Shown piece by piece: positions 16,441 to 24,047 of a DNA stretch of 64,000 nt (within the stretch, counting starts at the first letter, position 1; the number at the start of each line of letters is the position of its first letter). Made by a program: the position numbers and the translations under genes. Location: NCBI GenBank assembly GCA_943369525.1, contig CALRNL020000001.1:62001-126000 (forward strand), in the 5' to 3' direction. The DNA comes from BAIKAL-G1 sp943369525. GTDB taxonomy: Bacteria; Cyanobacteriota; Cyanobacteriia; PCC-6307; Cyanobiaceae. Below the pieces are notes generated by a model, which did no database searches, was not told the origin of the DNA, and worked only from the letters and a program-made list of their open reading frames with translations.

Positions 16441-16662
16441 CGCTGGAGTGGGCTGCCAGCGCTAAAGAGGACACACTGTCCCACCAGAATCCTATGGAAT
16501 GCCTCCCGTTGCATTTCTAAGTTGAGTCTTGGCACTGGACTCAACTGCCGTCCCTCCTGTCCCATCCCTTAATCAGGAGGGGGATGGCTGCCCAGACGCT
16601 GGGGCGGCCATCGCAACTGAATAGAAATCACAAGGCTTACGCTGGTCTTTCAACAAGACTAG
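16441..16662. ncRNA. Cluster of consecutive stem-loops, candidate structured RNA
   Basis: Five hairpins follow one another. SL1: 16441-16446 with 16456-16461 (CGCTGG/CCAGCG). SL2: 16520-16528 with 16538-16546, a perfect 9-bp stem (AGTTGAGTC/GACTCAACT) and 9-nt loop. SL3: 16552-16559 with 16574-16581 (CCCTCCTG/CAGGAGGG). SL4: 16583-16595 with 16599-16612, a 13-bp stem with one bulged G and one G-U pair around an ACG loop. SL5: 16642-16649 with 16655-16662, 8 bp with one G-U pair. SL2 to SL4 are almost contiguous. Neither strand has a T-run after the cluster, so these are not simple terminators. Direction is undetermined; expression is inference. Confidence 0.35.
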
Positions 16663-17267
16663 TAAAGAGTCCAGATAGAGAGTCATGAGAATGCTGCCAA
16701 AGCACTAGGGCCGATGCCCCCCTTTCTTCAAAAGGGCTTGGCCTGGGGGGCCAACACGACCGAATCTCAAGTCTCGAACTGGTCTACTATCAAGTCTCAT
16801 ACTGGGTCCAGAAAGAGAATTGCAATCAAGCCGAGGCGCCCTGGAACGCCCCCAAGCCGCGCGCCCCAGAATTGGAACCGTAGAACTGCGCAGATCCCAT
16901 TCATCGTTACGAGGAAACCCTCAACTGCAACCGTCCTTTACTGGGCACCTGTCAAGCAACAAAAGTAGATCATGGGTCTCATCTGATACTCGGAATAGGT
17001 CTTAGATATAGACTAGCTTGCGATGAATGGTTTCATTTTTTTAGGGATCCGCATCGGAGGTTCGGGGAACTGCCCAGGCTGCCTGGATCCCCCATGGAGA
17101 CCCATAGACCAGACCATCGGCAAATCAGTAAAAGCAGGGGACGCCTCCCTCCTGCCCGCTGGCATGAACGCCAAGCCGTGGCCTGGGTCCATGCCAAGGG
17201 CGCTGGAGCGGCCCGTGTCAGGGGCCAAGGGATTGGCTCAACCGTCAATGCCCCGCCGCCAACACTT

Positions 17268-17294
17268 GCGTACCTGTGTATCCCACAGGTACGC
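17268..17294. repeat. Perfect 11-bp inverted repeat
   Basis: GCGTACCTGTG (17268-17278) and its exact reverse complement CACAGGTACGC (17284-17294) flank a 5-nt loop, TATCC. No T-tract follows on either strand and no gene is nearby, so it may be a protein-binding palindrome, an RNA hairpin or the remnant of a mobile element. Confidence 0.6.
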
Positions 17295-17396
17295 GTGCAG
17301 CAAACAACCAGGTTTAGCAAGGGTTCTGGGCCAAGAAATTGGCCTTGGACAACGGTGAAACCAAGCCTTGGACACAGGCAGGACAGGGACGGGTGG

Positions 17397-17422
17397 CCCA
17401 GGGTTCATCGCTAAGCCCTGGG
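17397..17422. repeat. Perfect 7-bp inverted repeat
   Basis: CCCAGGG (17397-17403) and CCCTGGG (17416-17422) enclose a 12-nt loop. It lies 53 bp after a 6-bp stem closed by a GAAA tetraloop (17329-17344, GGCCAA/TTGGCC). Both belong to the hairpin-rich island. Confidence 0.5.
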
Positions 17423-17671
17423 AGGGCCAAACCATGGCCTGCCAGCAAAAGGTCATTTGTCGTTGATTTTGATCCTGAGGACTCAAGCAAGAGCTGGCTG
17501 AGGGGAGCAAAATCGTTAACTTTCGAGGGTTTGCCAACTATCGGAACGTCAGCCTGCCTCCATCCGGTCATTGCCAGCAGCGGCAGCCCCTGCCAAGCCC
17601 CACTCCTTTGCCAGCCCCAGGGCAAGCCCTTGGAAACGCACGAACGCTTGGCACGAATACTCCTAGGCTGA

Positions 17672-17846
17672 TCTTACTAATCCCAATTCAGACCCATTAT
17701 GAGTCTAAAAACGCGCCTTGATCGAGACCTGCAAGAGAAGGGGGTGATTATCTCAGGACTAGACTTTTAAGACGATTAAAATCCTATTAATCTCAAGAAT
17801 ATCCCATTTCTAGTCCAAATAAGAGTCCCATATGGGATTAGAAAGA
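17672..17846. mobile_element. MITE-like element with imperfect terminal inverted repeats
   Basis: The ends TCTTACTAATCCCA (17672-17685) and TGGGATTAGAAAGA (17833-17846) are inverted repeats matching at 13 of 14 positions and bounding a 175-bp AT-rich segment. Inside is a second perfect 8-bp inverted pair, GGACTAGA (17756-17763) and TCTAGTCC (17809-17816). A 12-bp palindrome, TCCCATATGGGA (17826-17837), overlaps the right end. It encodes nothing. No target-site duplication is evident, and no second copy is visible in the window. It ends 26 bp beyond the stop of the J-domain gene, so a role as a folded 3' region of that transcript is the main alternative. Confidence 0.35.
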
Positions 17847-17872
17847 ATTTACTGGACGGCTGCGTCGGTTTT

Positions 17873-18901
17873 TCAGGGCTTATCGCGGTAGAGCTCCTTG
17901 AGCAATTGATAGGCCTCGTTGAGACGGCGCATTGCATCGGCGGATCCACCGGCGTCGGGATGGTGGCATTGGGCCTGCTCCCGGTAGGCCTCGCGGATCT
18001 GGACGAGGGAGATGGCCACATCGGGGGTGGTGGACATCTTCAGCAATTTGAGGGCTCCCAGCACGGTCATGGTGTGGTCGATCGCCTGGAAGGACTGGTG
18101 TTTGCGGCGTTTGCGCAGGCGCTGGACAAAGCGCCGAATCAGGGTGGGAATGCGCAGGGGCAGGGTGCGGGCGCTGAAGGGGTCCTCGAGAATGCCGGCC
18201 GCCACGATGACCCGCTCGAAACTGGCCGCCCCTTGGGGCCAGCTGGGGGCTACGCCCTGGATCACCTGCACGAGGCAGGACCAGGTAAAGGTGCGGCCCT
18301 CGCTTTGTTCTGCCTGGGGCCAAACCTCCTGGGCCATCCAGACCATGGCGGCCTCTAACACGGCGTCCGTGGCTGGCTGGCCATAGAGATCGAGCCAGTG
18401 GTCCCGGGCGGCGCCTAGGGCTTCCTCGATCGACGGGGAATCAATCAGTTCCACCCCCTGGAGGGTCTGGTTCGCGCCCGGGTTGGCGGGCTCGAGACTG
18501 CGCTTGAGTTGCACCGATTGGCGGCGCACAAAGCCAGGCAGGTCGATGCCCCCGCCGCCCGCGGGCTTGGCCTTCGCTCCCCTACTGGGAGGCTGGAGCG
18601 AGTGACCAAGCTCAATCCCGGAGGGATCACCTGAGTCTTGCTCCTGGTCTTGCAATGGGACCAAATTACGATTAATGAGCACTATGGCGCTGGTCTCGTT
18701 GAGGCTGCCGGATGGCTCCGGTTCCGGTTCCCCTTCCTCCTCGTCCGGGCTGCCATGGACCAATTGCTCCAACACCCGCTCGAGGATGTCGCCACGGCTT
18801 CTCAAGCCCCACTCGGCCTTAAAGCCATCAATCCACGCCAGCAGATCGGCGCTCAGCTCAAGGCTGATGCGACGCCGGGTCTGGTCATTCTTCTCGACCA
18901 C
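17873..18901 (-). CDS. Ribbon-helix-helix plus C-terminal J-domain protein
   Basis: A GTG at 18901, preceded by AGGA, gives 342 residues and falls 24 bp after the upstream stop; longer starts would overlap that gene. Residues about 7-45 (RRRISLELSADLLAWIDGFK and then GLRSRGDILERVLEQL) have the strand-helix-helix pattern of a CopG/Arc-type DNA-binding domain. An acidic and low-complexity linker follows, then a helical middle region. The C-terminal 45 residues are a J-domain end with the HPD tripeptide (AQCHHPDAGGSADAMRRLNE), which would stimulate an Hsp70 ATPase. The usual helix I is degenerate. Such a protein could bring DnaK to a DNA-bound complex, but that is inference. A probable dnaK and a dnaJ lie at the far end of the window. 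Confidence 0.7.
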   Translation of the reverse strand: MVEKNDQTRRRISLELSADLLAWIDGFKAEWGLRSRGDILERVLEQLVHGSPDEEEGEPEPEPSGSLNETSAIVLINRNLVPLQDQEQDSGDPSGIELGHSLQPPSRGAKAKPAGGGGIDLPGFVRRQSVQLKRSLEPANPGANQTLQGVELIDSPSIEEALGAARDHWLDLYGQPATDAVLEAAMVWMAQEVWPQAEQSEGRTFTWSCLVQVIQGVAPSWPQGAASFERVIVAAGILEDPFSARTLPLRIPTLIRRFVQRLRKRRKHQSFQAIDHTMTVLGALKLLKMSTTPDVAISLVQIREAYREQAQCHHPDAGGSADAMRRLNEAYQLLKELYRDKP

Positions 18902-18924
18902 GGTGGCGTCCTGACCGCTGCAGC

Positions 18925-20853
18925 CTATCGGCCGCCAAGGGATTTGATCACCAATTGTTGGTTCTCCAGGGCCTGCTGGTAGCGGTCCATCAGGGACTGG
19001 CTCATGCGGGCTGGGGAAATCACCCCGGGGCCCGGCCCCTGCCATTCAACCGGACCTTGGGCTGGGGGTAGGGGGGGCAGGGCCGGGAGTCGCAAGGGAG
19101 CGAGCAGGGCCTGGGGGCCTGCACCTGGCGGCAGGGCAGCCAGTTTGGCCGCCAGCGGTTTTGCTTGAGCCGGCGATGGGGCCTTAGCCAGGGTCCTCCT
19201 GGCCTGGTTGGTCTTGCTCAGGCTGGCCTTAGCAAGGGTGGTGGTCTTGATCCGGGGTTTCGGAGCCGCAGCCGGGGCATCGGCGGCTGGGGGCTGGACC
19301 TCTGCTAGCGCCGGCATCAGGACGGGTGGCGTTGGAGAGGGGGCAGGGCCGGGGGCCAATTCGGCGGAGGCATGGGCCCGGTTGGGGTCTGGTTGGGGGG
19401 CCGTGGCGATGGGGTCGAGGCCAAGGGTGGGCAAGGGCGGCTGATTCGGCCTCGGACTGGGCCGAGCGGAACGGCTTTGGGCTAGGGCCAGTTGCCTGAG
19501 CTGCTCCTGAACCCGGGCCAACTGGGAGCTGGGGACCACGCTGAGTAGGTGGCCCGGGGTGGCATCGGCCGGATACACCAGGCTGATGCGCACTGGATTG
19601 TTCTGGCCTGGGGTCAATTCCAACGAGGTGAGGCTGAGACTTTCGCCCGAACGCAGGCCCACGTGCACTTCGCGGTAGCCGCTTTCGGTGGCGATGCCGA
19701 TGGAGCCGCGAAAGGCGGTGAAGGGGCGGCCGTTGGGACTGGGATGGCTCAGCACCAGGTCATAGGGACCGGCGCCCTTGAGGTTGAGGTTGACGTCAAA
19801 GCGCACCCCATAGGTGCCCACATTGTTGAGGGAGGAATCAATCATGCGACTAGCCAGGGGGTTCACCTGGATTTCGCCGGTGCCGAAATTGTGGCGTACG
19901 GTACTGGTGAGGGGTACATGCAAGGGACCCTCGCCGAGGTCGTAATTGAGGCTGGCCTGGTAGGAATCGCCAATCGCCACTCCTGCCACCCGAGAGAATA
20001 CATAACCGACCTCAATATCCCTGAGGCGCTCCAGATAGATGCGGCCAGGTGCTAATTGGCCGCTGTCCAGCACGGCGAGGATGTCGTTGTCATCGCGGGG
20101 TTGGCGAGCGGCCACTACGGCAACCTGCAAGGGACCATCACTGCGGCCGCGAAGCAGGCCATTGGCAATCCCATTAGACGGCAATTGCGTCGCGAATAAA
20201 ACGGTGCGACCCCGGGGCGGGATCACGATGCGATCGGGCAGATTGGCATCGAGTTTGCCCCGCAACATCGCAACGGCGGTGGCATCGCCGGGACCCGTAT
20301 TCCAGGGGCGGGGTCCTAGGGGCTTAACGCCCATCAAGTTATTTGGCAGGTAGGGTGCCTCGAAACTATTGCGAACCGACCCCTGATCAAATTGAACGGT
20401 AATAGTCTGATTACTAGGATTAACTAAAATGGCCGCCAAAGTGAGCTCATGGCGGCGACCGGCAGGCCGATTCCAGGCGGAACCCACGGGTTTGTATTTA
20501 TGGTGAATATGCAGGCCAAATTCACCATTGAAGGTGTAGGTCGCATTATCGAGGGACTGGTTTATTTCTGGGCTGAAGGCCTGGCCATCCATGGTGTTCA
20601 CCAAGATGCCAGGGCCTAACACTTCCTCCGGCTGGTTGGAATGGAGCACGGGAACGCTGTTGAACTTGCCCACCAGGGGTAGGGCCCGTTGGCCGGCCAT
20701 CAAGGCCACATAGGCCTGGGCCGGATGGGCTGTCAGCACAAGCGTTGCCAGGACCGCCAGGCTCAGGGGCCGCGAACGAGCTAAGGGACTGCTTTGTCTC
20801 AACTGTCTCCGGCGTGGGGGTCTCTGGATCGGGGCCCGCTGGGACACAGGCAA
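18925..20853 (-). CDS. Secreted DUF3370 family protein
   Basis: 642-residue protein of the cyanobacterial DUF3370 family, function unknown. A basic, Arg/Pro-rich N-terminus leads to a signal sequence (PLSLAVLATLVLTAHPAQA, about residues 29-47). The DUF3370 region then runs to about residue 450 with segments such as ALMAGQRALPLVGKFNSVPV, FGLHIHHKYKP and LTLAAILVNPSNQTITVQFD. The C-terminal 190 residues are Pro/Ala-rich and low in complexity, as in a wall-spanning or linker tail. A periplasmic or surface location is expected. The stop lies 24 bp before the GTG of the RHH/J-domain gene, so they may share a transcript. No enzymatic motif is visible. Confidence 0.8.
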   Translation of the reverse strand: MPVSQRAPIQRPPRRRQLRQSSPLARSRPLSLAVLATLVLTAHPAQAYVALMAGQRALPLVGKFNSVPVLHSNQPEEVLGPGILVNTMDGQAFSPEINQSLDNATYTFNGEFGLHIHHKYKPVGSAWNRPAGRRHELTLAAILVNPSNQTITVQFDQGSVRNSFEAPYLPNNLMGVKPLGPRPWNTGPGDATAVAMLRGKLDANLPDRIVIPPRGRTVLFATQLPSNGIANGLLRGRSDGPLQVAVVAARQPRDDNDILAVLDSGQLAPGRIYLERLRDIEVGYVFSRVAGVAIGDSYQASLNYDLGEGPLHVPLTSTVRHNFGTGEIQVNPLASRMIDSSLNNVGTYGVRFDVNLNLKGAGPYDLVLSHPSPNGRPFTAFRGSIGIATESGYREVHVGLRSGESLSLTSLELTPGQNNPVRISLVYPADATPGHLLSVVPSSQLARVQEQLRQLALAQSRSARPSPRPNQPPLPTLGLDPIATAPQPDPNRAHASAELAPGPAPSPTPPVLMPALAEVQPPAADAPAAAPKPRIKTTTLAKASLSKTNQARRTLAKAPSPAQAKPLAAKLAALPPGAGPQALLAPLRLPALPPLPPAQGPVEWQGPGPGVISPARMSQSLMDRYQQALENQQLVIKSLGGR

Positions 20854-20996
20854 CCGGGCTGGCTGGGGAGCTGGAATGGCTGAAGCCGCCTAGGCGGGGG
20901 AGTGGGTGTTGGGCCTGGTCCCCGGCGCCGGGGAGGCCTGCTACCGCACTGGCGCCAAGGGGCTAGCCAGAACGGCGGAACTGTCACCATTTTCCC

Positions 20997-21176
20997 ATGA
21001 TCCCACCCTTTGCCTGTTGCACGCCAGCCGATGGGCCCGACTTCCGCCGCCGCCATCAGGAGCGCAAGTTACGCATGCTCACCTTCTGGCGCGAGGGCCT
21101 AGAGCGCCAGCTCGCGGCCCTCGATGCCACCATCAGCACGCTACGGCGTCAGATGGATACTCCAGGCGACGCCTGA
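20997..21176 (+). CDS. Small conserved-type protein with an amphipathic helix
   Basis: A 59-residue frame from ATG 20997 to TGA 21176. The product begins MIPPFACCTPADGPDFRRRH and contains a charged helix, LTFWREGLERQLAALDATIS, followed by TLRRQM. Short proteins with this helix pattern occur in marine and freshwater Synechococcus genomes, where their function is unknown. It lies between the divergent DUF3370 gene and the convergent sigma-factor gene, overlapping the last 44 bp of the latter. The helix has a heptad-like spacing of hydrophobic residues that could form a coiled coil. The evidence is codon character and the plausible protein, so a chance frame cannot be excluded. Confidence 0.5.
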   Translation: MIPPFACCTPADGPDFRRRHQERKLRMLTFWREGLERQLAALDATISTLRRQMDTPGDA

Positions 21177-21981
21177 GTTCGGCCAGGCCCCGGTGCAGCT
21201 GACGGTGCACCGTGCTGGCACTCACCTGCCAGTCGCTTGCCACCTGCCGCAGGCTGCGGCCGGCCAGGATCACGGCCCGGATCGCCTCTGCCTGTTGGCT
21301 CGGGAGCTGGTCCAGCAGGGCAAGGGCCCGGCTGCCGCGGGGATCGTCCTGACCGTCTTGGTCCTGGTCCTGGTTCGCGGCTAGGGGTTCGGCCGCTTCG
21401 TCGAGGGGCACGATGCGATGGCTGGCTGGGGTCGCCCCAAGCCGGAGCCATTGGGCCTCACTCAAACCCATGGCCTGGCGCACCGCCTCTGGGGGAGGGG
21501 CTTGGCCCAGCTCGATCGCCAGGCGACCTTCGCAGCGTCGGCGTTGCTGCTCCAGTTCCAGGCGCCGGCGCGGAATTCGCACCAGGGGCGCCTGGTCGCG
21601 CAGGTAATGGAGGATGGCGCCACGGATGTGCTGGCGGGCAAAGGGTTCAAAGGGCTCGCCCCGGCTAGGGAGGTAGAGCTCGGCAGCGCGCATCAGGCCG
21701 AGCAGGCCCACCTGGGTGAGGTCATCGGCCGATTCCCGGGTGATGCGGGCGTAGTGCCGGGCTATGGGCGTCACCAGGGCCAGGAAGGCCACGATGCGCA
21801 GGTTGCGGCCAACCGGGCGGCCGCCGCCATGGGGCGAACCTTGGATTGGGAGGGGATAGCCCTGTTCAAGGGGGCCTTGAAAGGTGGGGTCCTGAAGGAC
21901 AGGCCCATGGGAGGCAGGCCCTTCGGTGGCAGACCGTTGAGTGGCAGAGCCTTGAGAGTCGAAAAGACGAGAAGCAGCCAT
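21133..21981 (-). CDS. Alternative RNA polymerase sigma factor (sigma-70 family, group 3/SigF-like)
   Basis: 282-residue sigma factor. Region 2 reads LVTPIARHYARITRESADDL and TQVGLLGLMRAAELY, with the -10-binding and melting part FARQHIRGAILHYLRDQAPL. Region 3 follows (VRIPRRRLELEQQRRRCEGR), and a region 4 helix-turn-helix closes the protein (GRSLRQVASDWQVSASTVHR). It lacks region 1.1 and is smaller than group 1/2 factors, which points to group 3, the SigF-like type linked in cyanobacteria to stress or pili; the exact regulon is unknown. The ATG at 21981 gives a roughly 60-residue Gly/Pro/Ser-rich leader before region 2. The 3' end overlaps a small gene on the other strand. No anti-sigma gene is adjacent. 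Confidence 0.85.
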   Translation of the reverse strand: MAASRLFDSQGSATQRSATEGPASHGPVLQDPTFQGPLEQGYPLPIQGSPHGGGRPVGRNLRIVAFLALVTPIARHYARITRESADDLTQVGLLGLMRAAELYLPSRGEPFEPFARQHIRGAILHYLRDQAPLVRIPRRRLELEQQRRRCEGRLAIELGQAPPPEAVRQAMGLSEAQWLRLGATPASHRIVPLDEAAEPLAANQDQDQDGQDDPRGSRALALLDQLPSQQAEAIRAVILAGRSLRQVASDWQVSASTVHRQLHRGLAELRRRLEYPSDAVAC

Positions 21982-22082
21982 GAAATGGCAAGACAGGTTG
22001 ATGTAAAGGGGTAGGGACCGGGACAAACCCAGCCCTCCCTTTTCCAAGAACTGCCCAATCGCCGTTTGGCGCCAGCGTGAAA

Positions 22083-23063
22083 TTACTGATCTCTGCTGGC
22101 CACGGTTTCGAGCAGGGCCCAGGGACCCTGGCCGCGTAGCCAGTCCAGATCGGAGCGGTCGGTGACCAGCAGGTATCCGGCAAAGCCGAGGGCATTGACC
22201 GAGAACCCGGCCCAGTCGTCGCGTCGGCGCCGGACGGTCAGGAACCACTCATCGTCGAAGAGCAGGTTGTAGGGGTGGCGGGGCTGGCGATCGCTGGCCG
22301 GATTGCCGAGACCGAGGGCTCGCGCATGGTCGCCATAGAGGGCCATCAATTCCTCCGGGTCGCCGTACTGGTGGCGGCGACTCAGCCGGTAGCGCCAGGG
22401 CCAGGGGGCCTGGTCGCCCTGCAACTGGGCCAGCAACTGGGGTGCCATCGGGCAGCTGGGGCTGCCGGCCAGCCGCGGCAACAACTGCAGGTGGCGATGG
22501 GGCTGGCTGGCACCGGCGGCAGGGGCGCTGTTGAAGAACCAGAGGCCGCCCGTATCCCGATCCACCTCGGCCACGGCCCCCCAGTCGGCGGCTCCCAGCC
22601 AGCCCTGTTGAGGTTCCCATTGCTGGGTAATCACCAACACGTGGCCCGTTTGGACCGGATATTTATTGAGCAACAGCAGGTGACTCGATCCCAGGGGCGC
22701 GACAGCAAGCTCCTGATCCCAGGGCAAAAAGGGGTTGGGGCGCGGGCCCGCCCTGGTGAGATGGTTGGGCGTGGCCGATAGGAGCCGGCGCACCACAAAG
22801 GGACTCCAATCGCCAGGGCCGCTAGGAGCCGCTGGCGGGACCTGGCCATCCACCCCAGCCGGCCGGGTGCTGGCCTCTGCTGGTGCCATCGACGCCCGAA
22901 TGGCTCGCCCAGCGTCGCCAGCCCCCTGGCCGTTGTCGGCGGCGCTGGCAGCCATGAACGCCCCCAGGTCAATGATTTCCGTGGCCAGGGGCACCAGGCT
23001 GCCGCAGGCCGCTGCCGTCTGGCTGCGCCCAAGGGCCCGTTGCCAATAGCGTTCAGCCCGCAC
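22083..23063 (-). CDS. Ap4A phosphorylase / ATP adenylyltransferase family protein
   Basis: 326-residue HIT-superfamily protein related to diadenosine tetraphosphate phosphorylases, which split Ap4A into ADP and ATP with phosphate. The active-site motif is PHRHLQLLP (about residues 195-203) within GASQPHRHLQLLPRLAG. The N-terminal half has PNPFLPWDQELAVAPLGSSH and LNKYPVQTGHVLVITQQWEP, typical of the family, and the C-terminal half has HPYNLLFDDEWFLTVRRRRD. The GTG at 23063 starts inside the last codons of the SpoIID-like gene, an 11-bp overlap suggesting translational coupling. A Gly/Ala/Pro-rich stretch near residues 40-85 is extra. It may limit alarmone levels under stress. Confidence 0.82.
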   Translation of the reverse strand: MRAERYWQRALGRSQTAAACGSLVPLATEIIDLGAFMAASAADNGQGAGDAGRAIRASMAPAEASTRPAGVDGQVPPAAPSGPGDWSPFVVRRLLSATPNHLTRAGPRPNPFLPWDQELAVAPLGSSHLLLLNKYPVQTGHVLVITQQWEPQQGWLGAADWGAVAEVDRDTGGLWFFNSAPAAGASQPHRHLQLLPRLAGSPSCPMAPQLLAQLQGDQAPWPWRYRLSRRHQYGDPEELMALYGDHARALGLGNPASDRQPRHPYNLLFDDEWFLTVRRRRDDWAGFSVNALGFAGYLLVTDRSDLDWLRGQGPWALLETVASRDQ

Positions 23064-24045
23064 CGGTCTTCAGGCGGGCCAGGGAGGCCCCCTGGTAGTA
23101 GTGGCCAAGGATCTGGGGGTAGGGCTGGCCCTGGTTCGCCAGGCGATGGGCGCCCTCCTGGCTCATGCTGGCGCCCAGGTGGCGATGGGCTTCCCAGCTG
23201 ATCTGGCTATTGGCCGCATAGAGGCTCTCCACAATGCCCCCCTGGTAGCTGAGGATCAAGCCCGCCGTGGCGGCCGTGGCGGCCCGGGTGCGGCCCGTGG
23301 CCGTGGCCAGGCCCCGGTAGGCCTGCCAGCGGGTGGTGTTGCCCAGATGCCAGTGCTGGCTGGGGGTCCGGGCCATGTGGGCCAGGGCATAGGAGCGGGC
23401 CGCCACCGCCTGGGCCTTGAGGGCCTCCAGATTCCAGCTGCTGGGCATTTCCGAGCCCACCACGGAGGCGATGTAGTCCTCTAGGGGCAGGTGGTTGATC
23501 ACCAGCACGGCCGAACCTTGCCGTACCAAGCGCAGGCGGCCCGCGTAGGCCTGGCCATTGACCAGCACGGCCTGGCCCCGGGCGGGCTCTAGCCAAAGCT
23601 CCGGTTGGCCCTGGGAGACCCCCAGCAGCGGGACCCCCTGGCCAGGGCCTCCCTGCTCGACTACCCCGCCGTCACGGCGGCGCAACCACCAGCTGCCGGT
23701 ACTGCCCAGCTGCAGGGTTGGGGGCAGGTCCAGTAGGGCGATGCGGATCTCCAGGTTCGGGGCTGGGGCCAGCGGGGGAGCGGCCAGCGCCGGGGTCGCC
23801 AGGCTGGCTAGCCCTGGGGCCTGGCCCAAGCGTTGGGAGGCAACTCCCTGGAGATCCTTCCTGGCATCGGCGCCGACGGGCTTGGCCGCCGGCGGGGCCT
23901 CCTGCAGGGCCGTGACCATGGCGGCGCTCAAGGGAGTGGGCGCCGGTATCAGACCCTCAGCGGCAAAGCCAATGGCCAGGGCCCCCAGGCCTAGGGGCAG
24001 GCCCAACAGGAGCGACTTGAGCGGAAGCGGGGATGCTGCTGCCAT
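23053..24045 (-). CDS. SpoIID/LytB-domain protein
   Basis: 330-residue protein. The ATG at 24045, 2 bp after the phzF-like stop, gives a membrane-targeting N-terminus (LKSLLLGLPLGLGALAIGFA). After an Ala/Pro-rich linker comes the SpoIID/LytB core: LPLEDYIASVVGSEMPSSWN, LEALKAQAVAARSYALAHMA and ESLYAANSQISWEAHRHLGA, with the late QGQPYPQILGHYYQGASL. SpoIID in Bacillus is a lytic transglycosylase acting on denuded glycans; cyanobacterial homologues are periplasmic cell-wall proteins of unsettled activity, linked in filamentous species to septa. The conserved E of GSEMP (the SpoIID catalytic glutamate position) is present. It is part of a tight minus-strand run: gpsA, phzF-like, this gene, Ap4A phosphorylase. 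Confidence 0.85.
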   Translation of the reverse strand: MAAASPLPLKSLLLGLPLGLGALAIGFAAEGLIPAPTPLSAAMVTALQEAPPAAKPVGADARKDLQGVASQRLGQAPGLASLATPALAAPPLAPAPNLEIRIALLDLPPTLQLGSTGSWWLRRRDGGVVEQGGPGQGVPLLGVSQGQPELWLEPARGQAVLVNGQAYAGRLRLVRQGSAVLVINHLPLEDYIASVVGSEMPSSWNLEALKAQAVAARSYALAHMARTPSQHWHLGNTTRWQAYRGLATATGRTRAATAATAGLILSYQGGIVESLYAANSQISWEAHRHLGASMSQEGAHRLANQGQPYPQILGHYYQGASLARLKTGAG

Positions 24046-24047
24046 CG

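Larger units (their letters stand above)
16435..17872. other. 1.4-kb non-coding island between apcD and the J-domain gene
   Basis: No frame in this stretch looks like a gene: the open frames are short, lack family character and do not share the strong G/C third-position bias of the neighbours. It is visibly richer in A+T than the genes, most of all at 17.65-17.87 kb. It contains many inverted repeats, annotated separately: a run of stem-loops at 16441-16662, perfect hairpins at 17268-17294 and 17397-17422, a GAAA-capped 6-bp stem at 17329-17344, and a MITE-like element at 17672-17846. I see no tRNA, known small RNA, transposase remnant or origin-like DnaA box cluster. Confidence 0.7.

Noticed and set aside
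16714..16968. 84-codon open frame in the non-coding island
   Set aside because: Composition and codon use are unlike neighbouring genes, and the frame runs across hairpins; no recognisable protein.
17023..17671. Several overlapping short frames on both strands, possible gene remnants
   Set aside because: None shows a continuous family pattern or G/C third-position bias; frames overlap one another as expected by chance.
16500..17850. Apparent enrichment of GACT/AGTC words in the island
   Set aside because: A hand count gives about 15 against roughly 10 expected, too weak to call a motif array.
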